Origin: Microbispora bryophytorum
GTDB lineage: Bacteria; Actinomycetota; Actinomycetes; Streptosporangiales; Streptosporangiaceae
Assembly (NCBI RefSeq): GCF_006874465.1
Contig: NZ_VIRL01000002.1
Location: forward strand, 80,092 to 144,091
Reading direction: 5' to 3'
Length of the DNA: 64,000 nucleotides
The notes beneath the pieces were generated by a model, which was not told where the DNA came from, ran no database searches, and saw only the letters and a list, made by a program, of their open reading frames with translations. Shown piece by piece: positions 27,001-39,440 of the stretch; position 1 is the stretch's first letter, and the number at the start of each line of letters is the position of its first letter. The translations under genes and the position numbers were made by a program.

Positions 27001-27679
27001 GGGAGTGGAGTCGGGGTACGGCCGGGCCCGGGTGCTCTTCGGCGTCTCGCTGGAGGTGCCGGCCGGTCGCCTCGTCTGTGTGATGGGCCGCAACGGGGTT
27101 GGCAAGACGACCCTGCTCGACACCGTCATGGGCGTGATCCCGGCGACCGGCGGGAGGGTGACGTTCGAGGGCAGGGACGTCACCCGGCTGCGCCCGGACC
27201 AGCGCGTACGGCTCGGGATGGGCTACGTGCCGCAGGGACACGACACGTTCCCCCAGCTCAGCGTGGTGGACAACCTCCTGGTCACGCTGGAGGCGTCCGC
27301 ACACCGGGACCGGGCGGCGCTGGAGGAGGCACTGGAGGTCTTCCCCCGGCTCAAGCCGCTGCTCAAACGGCCGGCGGGCTTCCTGTCCGGCGGCCAGCAG
27401 CAGCAGCTCGCGATGGCCCGGGCCCTGGTCACCCGGCCGAAGCTGCTGATCCTGGACGAGCCGACCGAGGGCATCCAGCCGTCGATCATCCTGGAGATCG
27501 AGGAGGCCGTCGAACGCCTGCACGCGACCGGCCTCGCGATCCTGCTGGTGGAGCAGTATCTGGACCTCGCGCTGCGGCTGGCCGACGGGTTCGTGATCCT
27601 CGACGCCGGGCGGGTCGTCAGGTCCGGCCCGGCACAGGAGCTCCAGGACGAGGAGGTCCACCGGCTGTTGTCCGTCTGA
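26987..27679 (+). CDS. urtE: Urea ABC transporter ATPase UrtE
   Basis: The second ATPase, LivF type, has about 230 residues: Walker A GRNGVGKTTLLDTV, signature LSGGQQQQLAMARAL and Walker B LLILDEPTEGIQP. I choose the ATG with GGGAGG ten bases upstream; a GTG nine bases earlier has no spacing. The gene starts inside the end of urtD. The 238 bp downstream show no convincing gene. Confidence 0.93.
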   Translation: MLSVEGVESGYGRARVLFGVSLEVPAGRLVCVMGRNGVGKTTLLDTVMGVIPATGGRVTFEGRDVTRLRPDQRVRLGMGYVPQGHDTFPQLSVVDNLLVTLEASAHRDRAALEEALEVFPRLKPLLKRPAGFLSGGQQQQLAMARALVTRPKLLILDEPTEGIQPSIILEIEEAVERLHATGLAILLVEQYLDLALRLADGFVILDAGRVVRSGPAQELQDEEVHRLLSV

Positions 27680-27917
27680 CCCCTGTCGCCGGTCGCGGCC
27701 CGGCGCCTACCCTGGAAGGGAGGAAGCGATCGCACGTGTGAACGCCTTCGGCCGCGCCGGAGGCTCCGCACCGCCGGATCGGTGGGGGCCGTCCGGACCC
27801 GGCACTGCGCACGGCCGACCGCTTCCTCCGTCGTCTCCGCCCCCGCGGAACCGGAGCGGTGAGCGCCTCACCGGCGCCGGAACGGATCCGTCGGCTGAGA
27901 GTGCGCACCGGTGCCGG

Positions 27918-28967
27918 TCAGCCACCCGGCCCCGCCTCGGCCCGGACGCGCCGGACGTGGTCGAGTATCACCCTGACGACCAGCTCCGGCCGGTCCCGGT
28001 GGATGTGGTGCCCCGCATGCTCCGCGACGACGTGTTCGGCGTTCGCGGACAGCCGTACCAGGTCGGCCTGGAGCGGAGACCAGACGGAGTAGAAGCGGCG
28101 CTGTTCCGCGACCGCCTTTTCATCACTGCCCGGTGGTTCGTCGGGGCCGGCGGAGACGACCGTGAGCGGAATCGCCCCCAGGCTCGGCGCCCGGCGGCGG
28201 ACCTGCACGGGGTTGACGGTGATCGCGGCCGCCGCCTCACGCAGGTCCGCGCGGCGTTGCCGGTCGCTGAGATCGAAGGCGATCCTGGTGGACAGGAGCG
28301 TCGTCGGCAGGCGCCGGGCCTCGGCTTCGCGGCGGGCGCGGTCGCTCCAACCGGCGTCGTAGGCCAGGCGCCGAAGTCCCAGCGGCGTGAGGCGCGAGCG
28401 GAGCATTTCCCGGGCGATGGCGGCTCTCGTCCGGTGCAGCAGGCGGATCTGCTCGGGATGGCTGGAATCGACGAGGACGACCGCTGCCACGGCGCCGGGT
28501 CTTTCCGCCGCGAACAGCCGGGCGATGTTCCCCCCGGCCGAATGCCCCACCAGCACGTACGGCGGAGCGATCCCCGCCTTGTCCAGCGCGCGCCACAGGT
28601 CGCGGGCGGCTCCTCGCGCCGTTCCCGCCAACGGGGACGGGTCGCTCCACCCGAGACCGGCGCGGTCGTACAGGACGACCGACGACTCCACGGCCAGTTC
28701 GGGTAACAGCGCCGCCCAGTTCAGACCCGGCTCGCCCAGCCCGGGGACGATGACGACGGCCGGCGAGCCCGTGCCCGCGGTCCACAGGTGGATCCGGCGG
28801 CCGCCGACGTCGACCATCCGTCCGGGGGGCGGAAACCGGCGGCGATCACGCCGGGCTCCGTAGGTCTGGTAGACGGCGCTCGCGGTGGCGGCGGCGATTA
28901 CTCCTGCGACCAGCCCGGCCGACGCCTTGACGATGATCCCCCTGCTGCGGGTCCAGCGGTTCATCAC
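27918..28967 (-). CDS. Alpha/beta hydrolase with N-terminal membrane anchor
   Basis: The 349-residue protein has a single N-terminal hydrophobic helix (GIIVKASAGLVAGVIAAATASAVYQ), so the catalytic part is probably outside the membrane. The hydrolase core shows VVIVPGLGEPGLNW (oxyanion region), the nucleophile elbow VGHSAGG, and the late catalytic histidine in HVVAEHAGHHIH. The substrate is unknown. It stands alone. Confidence 0.85.
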   Translation of the reverse strand: MMNRWTRSRGIIVKASAGLVAGVIAAATASAVYQTYGARRDRRRFPPPGRMVDVGGRRIHLWTAGTGSPAVVIVPGLGEPGLNWAALLPELAVESSVVLYDRAGLGWSDPSPLAGTARGAARDLWRALDKAGIAPPYVLVGHSAGGNIARLFAAERPGAVAAVVLVDSSHPEQIRLLHRTRAAIAREMLRSRLTPLGLRRLAYDAGWSDRARREAEARRLPTTLLSTRIAFDLSDRQRRADLREAAAAITVNPVQVRRRAPSLGAIPLTVVSAGPDEPPGSDEKAVAEQRRFYSVWSPLQADLVRLSANAEHVVAEHAGHHIHRDRPELVVRVILDHVRRVRAEAGPGG

Positions 28968-29129
28968 CCTCCACCTGCGCCGGCTCTTCGCTGATTCCCG
29001 TAGGAGGGACGAGAGCGGCGATCGCGTCCTGGATCACCTTGACTCCGCTATTCGTACAGCGGATTCCGGCACCGAATCAATGACGGGTGAAAGGGCGGAC
29101 GCCCGACGCGGTCGTGGCGCGCAGGCGCC

Positions 29130-29158
29130 GGCCGCCGCCGACCAGGCGGACGGCGGCC
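29130..29158 (-). terminator. Hairpin after the acetyltransferase gene
   Basis: GGCCGCCG (29130-29137) and CGGCGGCC (29151-29158) form a perfect 8-bp stem 11 bases beyond the stop codon at 29169. Confidence 0.5.
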
Positions 29159-29168
29159 GTATCCGTGC

Positions 29169-30269
29169 TCAGATGTCGAGCTGCCACTGATGCCAGGTGT
29201 CGAAGACCTCGAAGCCCATCGCCTCGTTGATCGCCCGCATGTGGGGGTTCGCGACGGAGATCCACGTGATCACACGCTCGGCGGACGGCTCGCACGCACG
29301 GAACCAGGTGATGTTGGCGAGCTTGAGCACCAGGCCGAGCCGCCGGCCGCGGTGCGGCGCGAGGACGGTGGTCGAGCTCTGGCGGGCCCATCCCTCCGGC
29401 CGCTCGGCGTCCACCACGAGCTGGGTGAACCCCGCCGGCTCTCCGCTGGCCGTGTGCCGGGCGATCATCGTGTACGTCCGCTGGCCCGCCCGCGCGAGCA
29501 TCTCCTCGCGGGCGCGCACGCGGCCGGCGCTCCACCGCTGGTCCTCCATCGCGAGGTCGCCCAGCGGCTCGTCGTTCATGCCCTCCGTCAGGCCGGCCAT
29601 GTCACCGAGCAGGTCGTCGGGGGTCGGCCCGGCCCACCGTTCGAGGGAGTAGCACGTGGCGTGCCGTACGGCCCGGGCGCGGAGGAGTTCGAGGCCGGAC
29701 CAGTCGGCCGTGCGCAGGTCGAGCACCAGCCGGGTCTCCGTGGAGGCGGGGGAGAATCCGCGGGCCTTGGCGAACGCCGTGCCCGGACCGTCCGCGGCGG
29801 CCTCGGCGATCAGGACGCGCCTGCCCTCGTCGCGCGCGCGGCCGATCGCGTGGTCGAGCAGCGCGCCGCCGATTCCCTCGCGCCTGCGGTCCGGATGCGT
29901 CATCAGCCGGAGCAGGGCGAGGTGGGTGTTGTCGTCCTGCGGGAAGTGAAGGATGTGGCCACCGGCGACCTGGTCAGCGCCGGCGACCTGGTTGCCGGCG
30001 ACCTGGCTGTCGATGATCTGGCTGCGCTCGCCTTGGCCGCCGCTGGTTCGGCCGCCGTCGCACGCCACCCACGCCTCGCCCCGCTCGCCGCCGGACCCGC
30101 TCAGGACGCTCGCCGTGAAGTGCCGCCACGACATCGCCGGACCCGGAAGGTCGCAGGCGCGCGCGATGCCGTACAGACCGGCCAGAGGGGAGCGCCCCGC
30201 CGGGCCGTCCGGGTCGTCTTCCCCCGGCTCGGCGTCGTTCTCGACAGGGGCGACGCGCGTTATTTGCAT
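29169..30269 (-). CDS. Tandem GNAT acetyltransferase
   Basis: The 366-residue protein has two GNAT units. The first contains the acetyl-CoA motif THPDRRREGIGGALLDHAIG and the second APHRGRRLGLVLKLANITW, ending with NPHMRAINEAMGFEVFDTW. This is the plan of MshD-like and related actinobacterial N-acetyltransferases, but the substrate is not evident. A linker carries the repeated peptide VAG (SQVAGNQVAGADQVAGG), encoded by GCCGGCGACCTGG repeats at about 29960-30010, probably a slippage expansion. The start at MQITRV is chosen; an in-frame ATG 48 bases upstream is less likely. Confidence 0.8.
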   Translation of the reverse strand: MQITRVAPVENDAEPGEDDPDGPAGRSPLAGLYGIARACDLPGPAMSWRHFTASVLSGSGGERGEAWVACDGGRTSGGQGERSQIIDSQVAGNQVAGADQVAGGHILHFPQDDNTHLALLRLMTHPDRRREGIGGALLDHAIGRARDEGRRVLIAEAAADGPGTAFAKARGFSPASTETRLVLDLRTADWSGLELLRARAVRHATCYSLERWAGPTPDDLLGDMAGLTEGMNDEPLGDLAMEDQRWSAGRVRAREEMLARAGQRTYTMIARHTASGEPAGFTQLVVDAERPEGWARQSSTTVLAPHRGRRLGLVLKLANITWFRACEPSAERVITWISVANPHMRAINEAMGFEVFDTWHQWQLDI

Positions 30270-30345
30270 GCCGACAAGAATTCCGCACCACTTGTCAGGA
30301 GCGCGACTGATTTTCACATCGTGGAACGGCGGTGGGTGAGGGCTT

Positions 30346-30591
30346 TTATTGCATGTAGTTCTCTACCTCGTCGACGGGGCGGGGGGCGGCGAAGTCGGGG
30401 TCCTCGCCCACGTCGCGCCGGGCGCGGCGCTGGCGCAGCAGATCCCAGCAGCGGTCGAGCTGCTCCTCCAGCGAGGCGATCCTGCCGTGCTCCTCCTGCG
30501 AGGTCAGCTCGCCCGCGACGAGCCGTTCCCGCAGGGAGTGCTCCTCGTCCACCAGCTCGTTGATGCGCTTGAGGATGTCGTCGTCCTTCAT
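30346..30591 (-). CDS. DUF2630 family protein
   Basis: This small charged helical protein starts MKDDDILKRINELVDEEHSLRERLVAGELTSQEEHGRI and is about 81 residues long. It matches DUF2630, found across actinobacteria with unknown function. The heptad pattern suggests a coiled coil. GGAGG precedes the ATG by six bases. Confidence 0.88.
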   Translation of the reverse strand: MKDDDILKRINELVDEEHSLRERLVAGELTSQEEHGRIASLEEQLDRCWDLLRQRRARRDVGEDPDFAAPRPVDEVENYMQ

Positions 30592-30696
30592 CTGGCCTCC
30601 TTCGCCCTTCGTCACGAGTCACCCTAACCTGGAGCTCCGTCTCGACATGTGATCGGGTGTCTCGGCCGGTCGAAGGCGTCTGCTAGGGTGCTTGAC

Positions 30697-30741
30697 ATGC
30701 TGCGCGGACTCCTTCTTATCCGCCGCGGCGAGGGCCTGTAA
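30697..30741 (+). CDS. leuL: leuA leader peptide
   Basis: A 14-codon frame reads MLRGLLLIRRGEGL, with three adjacent leucine codons followed by isoleucine. A -10-like TAGGGT lies seven bases upstream of the ATG, so the leader is probably translated from a leaderless message. Its stop lies inside the hairpin at 30723-30763. Scarce leucyl-tRNA should stall the ribosome on the leucine codons and change the fold downstream, controlling leuA by attenuation. Confidence 0.8.
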   Translation: MLRGLLLIRRGEGL

Positions 30742-30763
30742 GAGGCCGGCTCCCTCGTCGCGG
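30723..30763 (+). promoter_or_regulatory. Attenuator-type hairpin upstream of leuA
   Basis: CCGCGGCGAGGG (30723-30734) pairs with CCCTCGTCGCGG (30752-30763) over 12 bp including one G-U. An inner stem, GGCC with GGCC, lies inside. The left arm overlaps the last codons of the leader peptide, so ribosome position would decide whether it forms. CTCGTCGCGG can alternatively pair with a CGAG downstream. The further leader up to 30877 could hold the terminator or an anti-terminator. Confidence 0.65.
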
Positions 30764-30823
30764 TGCGAGAGGCATGCGCGTCGGCCGCCCTGGTTTCTTC
30801 CAACGGCGCCCCCTTCCCAATGA

Positions 30824-32602
<1,779 letters not shown>

Positions 32603-32712
32603 CAGCCTCTGAATCTCGCGGTGGTGCCGCAGGACCTGCGGTCTCACTGCCCGTGACCTTGCACAAAAGCGCAAGCGTCCACCCAGACCAGCCCAAAAGG
32701 CTGTTGTGAATA

Positions 32713-32757
32713 TGCGGAAGGCGGCACCCGGGAGATCCCCGACTGCCGCCTTTCGCA
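32713..32757. terminator. Bidirectional terminator between leuA and sulP
   Basis: TGCGGAAGGCGGCA (32713-32726) pairs with TGCCGCCTTTCGCA (32744-32757) over 14 bp with one G-U. It lies between two convergent genes, 111 bases after leuA and 81 bases after the sulP stop in its own direction. Confidence 0.8.
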
Positions 32758-32837
32758 TGTCCACCCCTCGACGGCGACGTGGGCGAGGCCATCCGGGACC
32801 GGCGGGGACGGCCACGCCTTCCGCCGACCTCAGGGCG

Positions 32838-34364
32838 TCAGTGGCCGCCGGTGAGCTGCCCGGCCAAGGTCTTGTGGAGTTCGGCGCTGGGCTTGTTGAG
32901 CCCGACGACGGTGACCTTCTTGCCGCGCGCGGCGTACTTGTTCTCCACCGCGTCGAGGGCGGCGACCGAGGAGGCGTCCCAGATGTGCGCGTCGGTCAGG
33001 TCGATGACGACGTCGCCGGGATCGCCGCTGTAGTCGAACTGGTAGACCAGGTCGTTGCTGGAGGCGAAGAACAGTTCGCCGGTGACGGCGTAGACGACCT
33101 GCTTGCCGTCCGGGTCGAGGCAGGCGGTGACGTTGGCCAGGTGTGCCACCCGCCGTGCGAAGATCACCATCGCGGCGATGCTGCCGACGACGACGCCGAT
33201 CGCCAGGTTGTGGGTGGCGACGACGACGGCGACCGTCGTCACCATGACGACGGTCTCGCCGTACGGCATGCGCCGCAGCGTGGCCGGGGCGATCGAGTGC
33301 CAGTCGAAGGTACCGAACGACACGAGGACCATCACCGCGACGAGAGCGGCCATCGGGATCTTCGAGACCCAGGGACCGAAGGCGATGCAGAGCACCATGA
33401 GGAAGACGCCGGCGGCGAAGGTCGACAGCCGGGTGCGGGCGCCGCCGTTCTTCACGTTGATCATCGTCTGACCGATCATCGCGCAGCCGCCCATGCCGCC
33501 GAACAGTCCGGTGACGATGTTGGCGATGCCCTGCCCGATGGACTCGCGGGTCTTGCCGGAGCGGGTGTCGGTGATGTCGTCGACCAGCTTGGCGGTCATG
33601 AGCGACTCCATCAGGCCGACCAGCGCGAAGGCGAGCGCGTAGGGCGCGATGAGGGTGAGCGTGCCGAGCGTGAAGGGCACGTCGGGCAGACCGGGGACGG
33701 GGAGCGAGGACGGCAAGCTGCCCTTGTCTCCGACGGTGGGCACGGCCAGACCGGCGCCCAGGGTGACGGCGGTGAGGATCGCGATGGACACCAGCGGCGC
33801 GGGAACCACCCGGGTGATCCTCGGGAACAGGACCATCAGCACCAGGCCGGCGGCGACCAGCGGATAGACCGCCCACGGTACGTCGACCAACTCGGGCACC
33901 TGGGCCATGAAGATGAGGACGGCCAGGGCGTTGACGAAGCCGACCATCACGCTGCGCGGCACGAACCGCATCAGCCGGGCCACCCCGAGCGCGCCGAGCA
34001 CGACCTGGAACAGGCCGCCGAGGATGACGGTGGCGATCAGGTAGCCCAGCCCGTGCTCCCGCGCGAGCGGGGCGACGACCAGGGCGATCGCGCCGGTGGC
34101 GGCCGAGATCATCGCCGGGCGGCCGCCGACCACGGCGATCGTGACCGCCATGGTGAACGACGCGAACAGGCCGATACGGGGGTCGACGCCGGCGATGACC
34201 GAGAACGAGATCGCCTCGGGGATCAGGGCGAGCGCGACGACCAGGCCGGAGAGCAGCTCGGTGCGCAGGACCCGGGGGGTGAACGCGCGAAGCGCGTCGC
34301 GGGGGTCGAGACGGCCGGCGACCACCCAGGGGTGAAGAGACAAGACAGTGCCAATCCAGGACAA
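32838..34364 (-). CDS. SulP-family anion transporter with STAS domain
   Basis: The 508-residue membrane protein has the SulP N-terminal signature ([33 protein letters not shown]) and about eleven hydrophobic helices. A C-terminal STAS domain follows ([44 protein letters not shown]). SulP proteins move sulfate, bicarbonate or related anions; the substrate cannot be read here. The absence of sulfur or nitrogen genes nearby leaves it open. Confidence 0.9.
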   Translation of the reverse strand: MSWIGTVLSLHPWVVAGRLDPRDALRAFTPRVLRTELLSGLVVALALIPEAISFSVIAGVDPRIGLFASFTMAVTIAVVGGRPAMISAATGAIALVVAPLAREHGLGYLIATVILGGLFQVVLGALGVARLMRFVPRSVMVGFVNALAVLIFMAQVPELVDVPWAVYPLVAAGLVLMVLFPRITRVVPAPLVSIAILTAVTLGAGLAVPTVGDKGSLPSSLPVPGLPDVPFTLGTLTLIAPYALAFALVGLMESLMTAKLVDDITDTRSGKTRESIGQGIANIVTGLFGGMGGCAMIGQTMINVKNGGARTRLSTFAAGVFLMVLCIAFGPWVSKIPMAALVAVMVLVSFGTFDWHSIAPATLRRMPYGETVVMVTTVAVVVATHNLAIGVVVGSIAAMVIFARRVAHLANVTACLDPDGKQVVYAVTGELFFASSNDLVYQFDYSGDPGDVVIDLTDAHIWDASSVAALDAVENKYAARGKKVTVVGLNKPSAELHKTLAGQLTGGH

Positions 34365-34739
34365 AAGGTCAGGTGCACACAGGCGTGCGGCAAGGCAAGG
34401 GGGTCGTCGCGCGCTGAGACGGGATCAGACGTGGCGCGCGGCAGGAGTGGCGGCGCCCTGTTGCGACGACGGGTGCCGCGGAGGGCTACCGGGCGCCGTC
34501 CAGGCCGGCGTACGGACGGACAAGCTGGACGCGCACGATCGGATCCCCCGGAAGGAGCGTGAGTGAGGAGACCTGGCACTGCCATGAGCCAGGGGACGCG
34601 GCCCACGTCGAGGCTGTGAGCACATCCGTCCAACTTACAGTTACGTGAGGTAAGCCTCTTGCGCGCAGGAGGCGTGAGAAAGATCTCACCCTGCGAACCG
34701 GCCCTCGACGCCGGCGAACGTCCGGCTGCCGGAGGCCGC
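34365..34739. other. Leader region between tetR and sulP
   Basis: No convincing gene lies in these 375 bases. It contains the perfect hairpin GTGAGA-AAGA-TCTCAC (34674-34689), which could end the tetR transcript. It also contains the imperfect inverted repeat CTTAC/GTAAG (about 34634-34655), close to a probable sulP promoter. Short frames starting near 34625-34633 lack ribosome sites. Confidence 0.45.
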
Positions 34740-35438
34740 CTACTCGGGCAGGCCCAGGAGGCGGGCCAGGCAGGTCATGTTGTGGTCGAACAGCTCGGCG
34801 CGGTGGGTGATCGTGTTGTTGAACTGACCGAAGAGCTCGAAGCTGACCATCCCGAACAGGCCCGTCCAGGCGACGATCGCCCGCGTGACCACGTCGTCCG
34901 GCACGTCCGGGATCAGTGACCGCACGACCTCGGCGTCCTCCGCCATGATCGCGGGCGGCGGCGGGCAGATCGGGGGAGGGGTGAGCCTGCCGGCTCGGTG
35001 GGCCTCGGCGACGATCCGTCCGTACACGGCCGTGTCCCGCACCGCCGCCGCGACGGTGTCCTGCGGGGCGGCGTAGCCCGGCACGGGTGAGCCGTACAGC
35101 AGGGCGTACTCGTGCGGATGGGCCAGGGCCCACGTGCGCACGGCCCGGCACACGGCGAGCCAGCGTCCGGCGAAGTCGTCGCGCGCGCAGGCGGCGTCAG
35201 CGTGCTCGACGGCCTCCCCGAGGGCGTTGTATCCGTCGATGATCAGCGCTGTCAGCAGGTCGTCGCGACTGGGGAAATAACGGTAGATCGCCGAGGAGAC
35301 CATCCCCATCTCCCGGGCCACCGCCCGCAGGGACAGGCCCACGGCCCCCTCGGTCGCCAGCTGCCGCCGGGCGATGTCCGTGATCTCCCTGATCAGCTCC
35401 GCTCTCACCCGCTCCCGCGCGGTACGGCTCGCGTTCAT
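34740..35438 (-). CDS. TetR-family repressor
   Basis: The 232-residue regulator has the helix-turn-helix LSLRAVAREMGMVSSAIYRYFPSRDDLLTALI near residue 36. The C-terminal half is of the type found in many actinobacterial TetR proteins with a WHG-like domain (YALLYGSPVPGY). It is divergent from the DUF2568 gene, and two 15-bp palindromes between them fit its operator, so it probably represses both directions. The ligand is unknown. Confidence 0.88.
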   Translation of the reverse strand: MNASRTARERVRAELIREITDIARRQLATEGAVGLSLRAVAREMGMVSSAIYRYFPSRDDLLTALIIDGYNALGEAVEHADAACARDDFAGRWLAVCRAVRTWALAHPHEYALLYGSPVPGYAAPQDTVAAAVRDTAVYGRIVAEAHRAGRLTPPPICPPPPAIMAEDAEVVRSLIPDVPDDVVTRAIVAWTGLFGMVSFELFGQFNNTITHRAELFDHNMTCLARLLGLPE

Positions 35439-35470
35439 ACGGCCAGGTTATCAGAGCACCTGAGCGATTA

Positions 35471-35520
35471 GAGAGCAGTGCTCTTGACGAATGCTGCTCC
35501 AATGAGAGAGCATCGCTCTC
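35471..35520. promoter_or_regulatory. Two operator copies for the TetR regulator
   Basis: GAGAGCAGTGCTCTT (35471-35485) and GAGAGCATCGCTCTC (35506-35520) are two versions of one palindrome, 35 bp apart. The first abuts a -35-like TTGACG for the rightward genes. The pair sits between the divergent starts. Confidence 0.75.
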
Positions 35521-35550
35521 ATAACGGAGCGATGAACGCAAGGAGTGCCG

Positions 35551-35898
35551 ATGCTTACCGTGATCAAGGGAACGGCCGCCGCAGCGATGTTCTTCCTGGA
35601 GCTGGGTGTGCTGATCTCCCTGGCCTACTGGGGGTTCACCAGGGAGGCGCATCTCCTGGTCAGGATCATGGTGGGGCTCGGCACGCCCGCGGTGTTCGCG
35701 ACGCTCTGGGGGTTGTTCATGGCGGGCGGCAAGGCGCCGCACCAGTTGCACGGGCTCGCCCGGGCGGCCTTCGAGGTCGTGTGGTTCGGGGCGGGGGCGG
35801 CCGCGCTGGCGGCCTCCGGGCTCGTCACCGCGGGCGTCGTGTTCGCGGTGGTGTACGTCGTGGACGCCGTGCTGCGGCTGCTGACGGATCAGGTCTGA
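35551..35898 (+). CDS. DUF2568 (YrdB-like) membrane protein
   Basis: The 115-residue protein has four hydrophobic helices (AAAAMFFLELGVLISLAYWGF and others) and matches the DUF2568/YrdB family, of unknown function. AAGGAG lies five bases before the chosen ATG. It is first in a probable operon with the epimerase-like and oxidoreductase genes and is controlled by the divergent TetR. Confidence 0.8.
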   Translation: MLTVIKGTAAAAMFFLELGVLISLAYWGFTREAHLLVRIMVGLGTPAVFATLWGLFMAGGKAPHQLHGLARAAFEVVWFGAGAAALAASGLVTAGVVFAVVYVVDAVLRLLTDQV

Positions 35899-35908
35899 AG
35901 GAGAGGTC

Positions 35909-36838
35909 ATGGGCAAGCATGTGATCGTCGGGGCGGGACAGGTCGGCGGAGGGCTGGCCGAGTCGCTGGCGGAGCGGGGACACGAGGTGATCCTCGTCAC
36001 CCGCTCGGGCTCGGGCCCGAAGCGTCCGGGAATCTCACCGGTCGCGGCGGACGCGGGCGACGCGTCCGCGATGCGGCGGCTCGCCGAAGGGGCCGACGCG
36101 CTCTACAACTGCGCCAACCCGCGCTACCACCGGTGGCCCGTGGACTGGCCGCCGATCGCGGCCTCGCTGCTGGGCGCCGCCGAGTCGTCCGGGGCCGTCC
36201 TGGTCACCCTGGGCAACCTGTACGGGTACGGCCCGGTGGACGGTCCGATGACCGAGGATCTGCCGCTCGCCGCGGCGGGCACCAAGGGCATGGTCAGGGC
36301 GCGGATGTGGGAACAGATGCGGGCCGCCCACGAGGCCGGCCGGGTGCGGGTCACCGAAGTGCGCGGCTCGGACTACTACGGGCCGCGGTCGTCCGGCCAG
36401 TCGTACGTGGGGCCGCGGCTCCTGGAGCCCCTGCTCGCGGGCAAGCCGGGCACCGTTCTGAGCGACCCCGACATCCCGCACAGCTGGACGTACCTGCCCG
36501 ATGTGGTGCGGGCGCTGGCGGCGGCCGCGGAGGAGGAGCGCGCGTGGGGCCGGCCCTGGCACGTCCCGACCGCGCCGCCCTTCACGATGCGGCAGTACGC
36601 CGAGATGGTGTGCGAGGTCGCGGGCGCCCCGGCACCGCGCCTGCGGCGGCTGCCGGCCTGGGTGCTGAAGGCGGGGGGCCTCGCGTCGCCGTTCCTGCGC
36701 GAGCTGGGGGAGACCCGTTATCAGTTCGACCGGCCGTACGTGCTCGATTCGTCCGCCTCCCAGGCGGTCCTCGGGTTCGGGCCGACGCCCGTCGAGGACG
36801 GGGCGAAGGAGACGGTGGCGTGGTGGTGGGGGCGCTGA
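35909..36838 (+). CDS. NAD-dependent epimerase/dehydratase-like protein
   Basis: The 309-residue Rossmann protein begins KHVIVGAGQVGGGLAESLAERGHEV with the dinucleotide loop GAGQVGGG. The extended SDR serine region appears as LVTLGNLYGYGPVDG, and DYYGPRSSGQSY follows. The typical YxxxK is not clean (GTKGMVRARMWEQM), so it may be an atypical SDR used for binding or reduction. It follows the DUF2568 gene by ten bases. Confidence 0.8.
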   Translation: MGKHVIVGAGQVGGGLAESLAERGHEVILVTRSGSGPKRPGISPVAADAGDASAMRRLAEGADALYNCANPRYHRWPVDWPPIAASLLGAAESSGAVLVTLGNLYGYGPVDGPMTEDLPLAAAGTKGMVRARMWEQMRAAHEAGRVRVTEVRGSDYYGPRSSGQSYVGPRLLEPLLAGKPGTVLSDPDIPHSWTYLPDVVRALAAAAEEERAWGRPWHVPTAPPFTMRQYAEMVCEVAGAPAPRLRRLPAWVLKAGGLASPFLRELGETRYQFDRPYVLDSSASQAVLGFGPTPVEDGAKETVAWWWGR

Positions 36839-36872
36839 CAGGCGCCGGAGTGGCGGCGGTAGTCTCCCCGGC

Positions 36873-37796
36873 ATGAAAGTCGGAATCATCGGCCTGGGAG
36901 ACATCGCGGAAAAGGCGTACCTGCCGGTGCTGGCGGCGACGCCGGGCGTCGAGCCGCTGCTGTGCACCCGCGACCGGGCGGCCCTGGACCGGCTCGGCGA
37001 CGCCTACCGCATCGGCGCGCGCTTCACCTCCGTGGACGCCCTCGCCGAGGCCGGGATCGACGCGGCGTTCGTGCACGCGGCCACCAGCGCGCACGTCCCG
37101 ATCGTGACCACGCTGCTGGAGGCGGGCGTCCACGTCTACGTGGACAAGCCGCTCGCCTACGACGCCGCCGCCTCCGCCGGGCTCGTACGGCTGGCACGCG
37201 AGCGGAACAGGTCGCTGATGGTCGGGTTCAACCGCAGGCACGCCCCCGCGTACGCGGCCCTGCGCGGCCTGCCGCGCGACGTGGTCGTGATGCAGAAGAA
37301 CCGGCGCGGCCTGCCCGCCGACCCGCGGACCGTGATCTTCGACGACTTCATCCACGTGGCCGACACGCTGCGCTTCCTCGCCCCCGGGCCGGTCACCGAC
37401 ACCGCGATCAGGACCAGGGTGCGGGACGGCCTGCTCGAACACGTGGTGCTGACGCTCGGCGGCGACGGGTTCACCGCCGTCGGCGTGATGAGCCGCACCA
37501 GCGGCGCGGCCGAGGAGACCTGCGAGGTCATGGGAGGCGGCGGGAAGCGGCGGGTCGTCAACCTCGGCGATGTGGTCGAATTCGGCGGGGACGAAACCCT
37601 TGTGAGGCGGGGCGACTGGGTCCCGGCCACCCGGCAGCGCGGCATCGAGCAGACCTGCGGGGAGTTCCTCGCCGCGGTCCGCGAGGGCCGGATCCTCACG
37701 GCCGACGACGCCCTGGCGACCCACGAGCTGTGCGAGCGGATCGTGCTGGCCGCCACGGAAACGGCGGAGACCGCCGAGACGGCGGCGACGGCCTGA
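36873..37796 (+). CDS. Gfo/Idh/MocA-family oxidoreductase
   Basis: The 307-residue protein has the N-terminal NAD(P) domain MKVGIIGLGDIAEKAYLPVLAA and the conserved EAGVHVYVDKPLAYD (lysine of the EKP-type motif as DKP). A GFNRRHAPAY segment precedes the C-terminal domain. The substrate, usually a sugar or inositol derivative, is not identifiable. A -10-like TAGTCT seven bases before the ATG suggests its own leaderless promoter. Confidence 0.85.
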   Translation: MKVGIIGLGDIAEKAYLPVLAATPGVEPLLCTRDRAALDRLGDAYRIGARFTSVDALAEAGIDAAFVHAATSAHVPIVTTLLEAGVHVYVDKPLAYDAAASAGLVRLARERNRSLMVGFNRRHAPAYAALRGLPRDVVVMQKNRRGLPADPRTVIFDDFIHVADTLRFLAPGPVTDTAIRTRVRDGLLEHVVLTLGGDGFTAVGVMSRTSGAAEETCEVMGGGGKRRVVNLGDVVEFGGDETLVRRGDWVPATRQRGIEQTCGEFLAAVREGRILTADDALATHELCERIVLAATETAETAETAATA

Positions 37797-37831
37797 CCGC
37801 CTCCCGGAAGCCGCATATTCCCGGGAGGCGG
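37797..37831. terminator. Bidirectional terminator
   Basis: CCGCCTCCCGG (37797-37807) and CCGGGAGGCGG (37821-37831) form a perfect 11-bp stem directly after the oxidoreductase stop and before the convergent dehydrogenase gene. Confidence 0.85.
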
Positions 37832-37862
37832 TCGTCATCGCCGTCTCTCTCACAGGGGGGCG

Positions 37863-39185
<1,323 letters not shown>

Positions 39186-39440
39186 TCTGATGTTCTCCTT
39201 CGGAAAGGCCGGTCGTCCCCCGGACCTCGCGCGCCGTCGTCGTTGACGGGTGCGAAAGGCGGACCGGATGAGCGACATCTGGATCAAACCGTGCGCCGGG
39301 TGATCGCGAAATAGGCCAATACGGAGATCGACGGGCGGGATTTCGCCGTTCCGGCGTACAGCCCGCGCACGGACGGTGAACGGCGCGGGACAGATGGACA
39401 CAAGTCGCGCTTTGCCGCCCTTTTGCAGTAGACAAGTCTC

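Noticed and set aside
32706-34562. 618-codon frame opposite the SulP gene
   Set aside because: Its translation is Asp/Gly/His-rich low complexity, while the opposite strand encodes a clear transporter.
34425-34633. Possible cysteine or sulfate leader peptide before sulP
   Set aside because: Short frames starting MCSQPRRG and MDGCAHSLDVGRV exist, but they lack ribosome sites and a run of cysteine codons.
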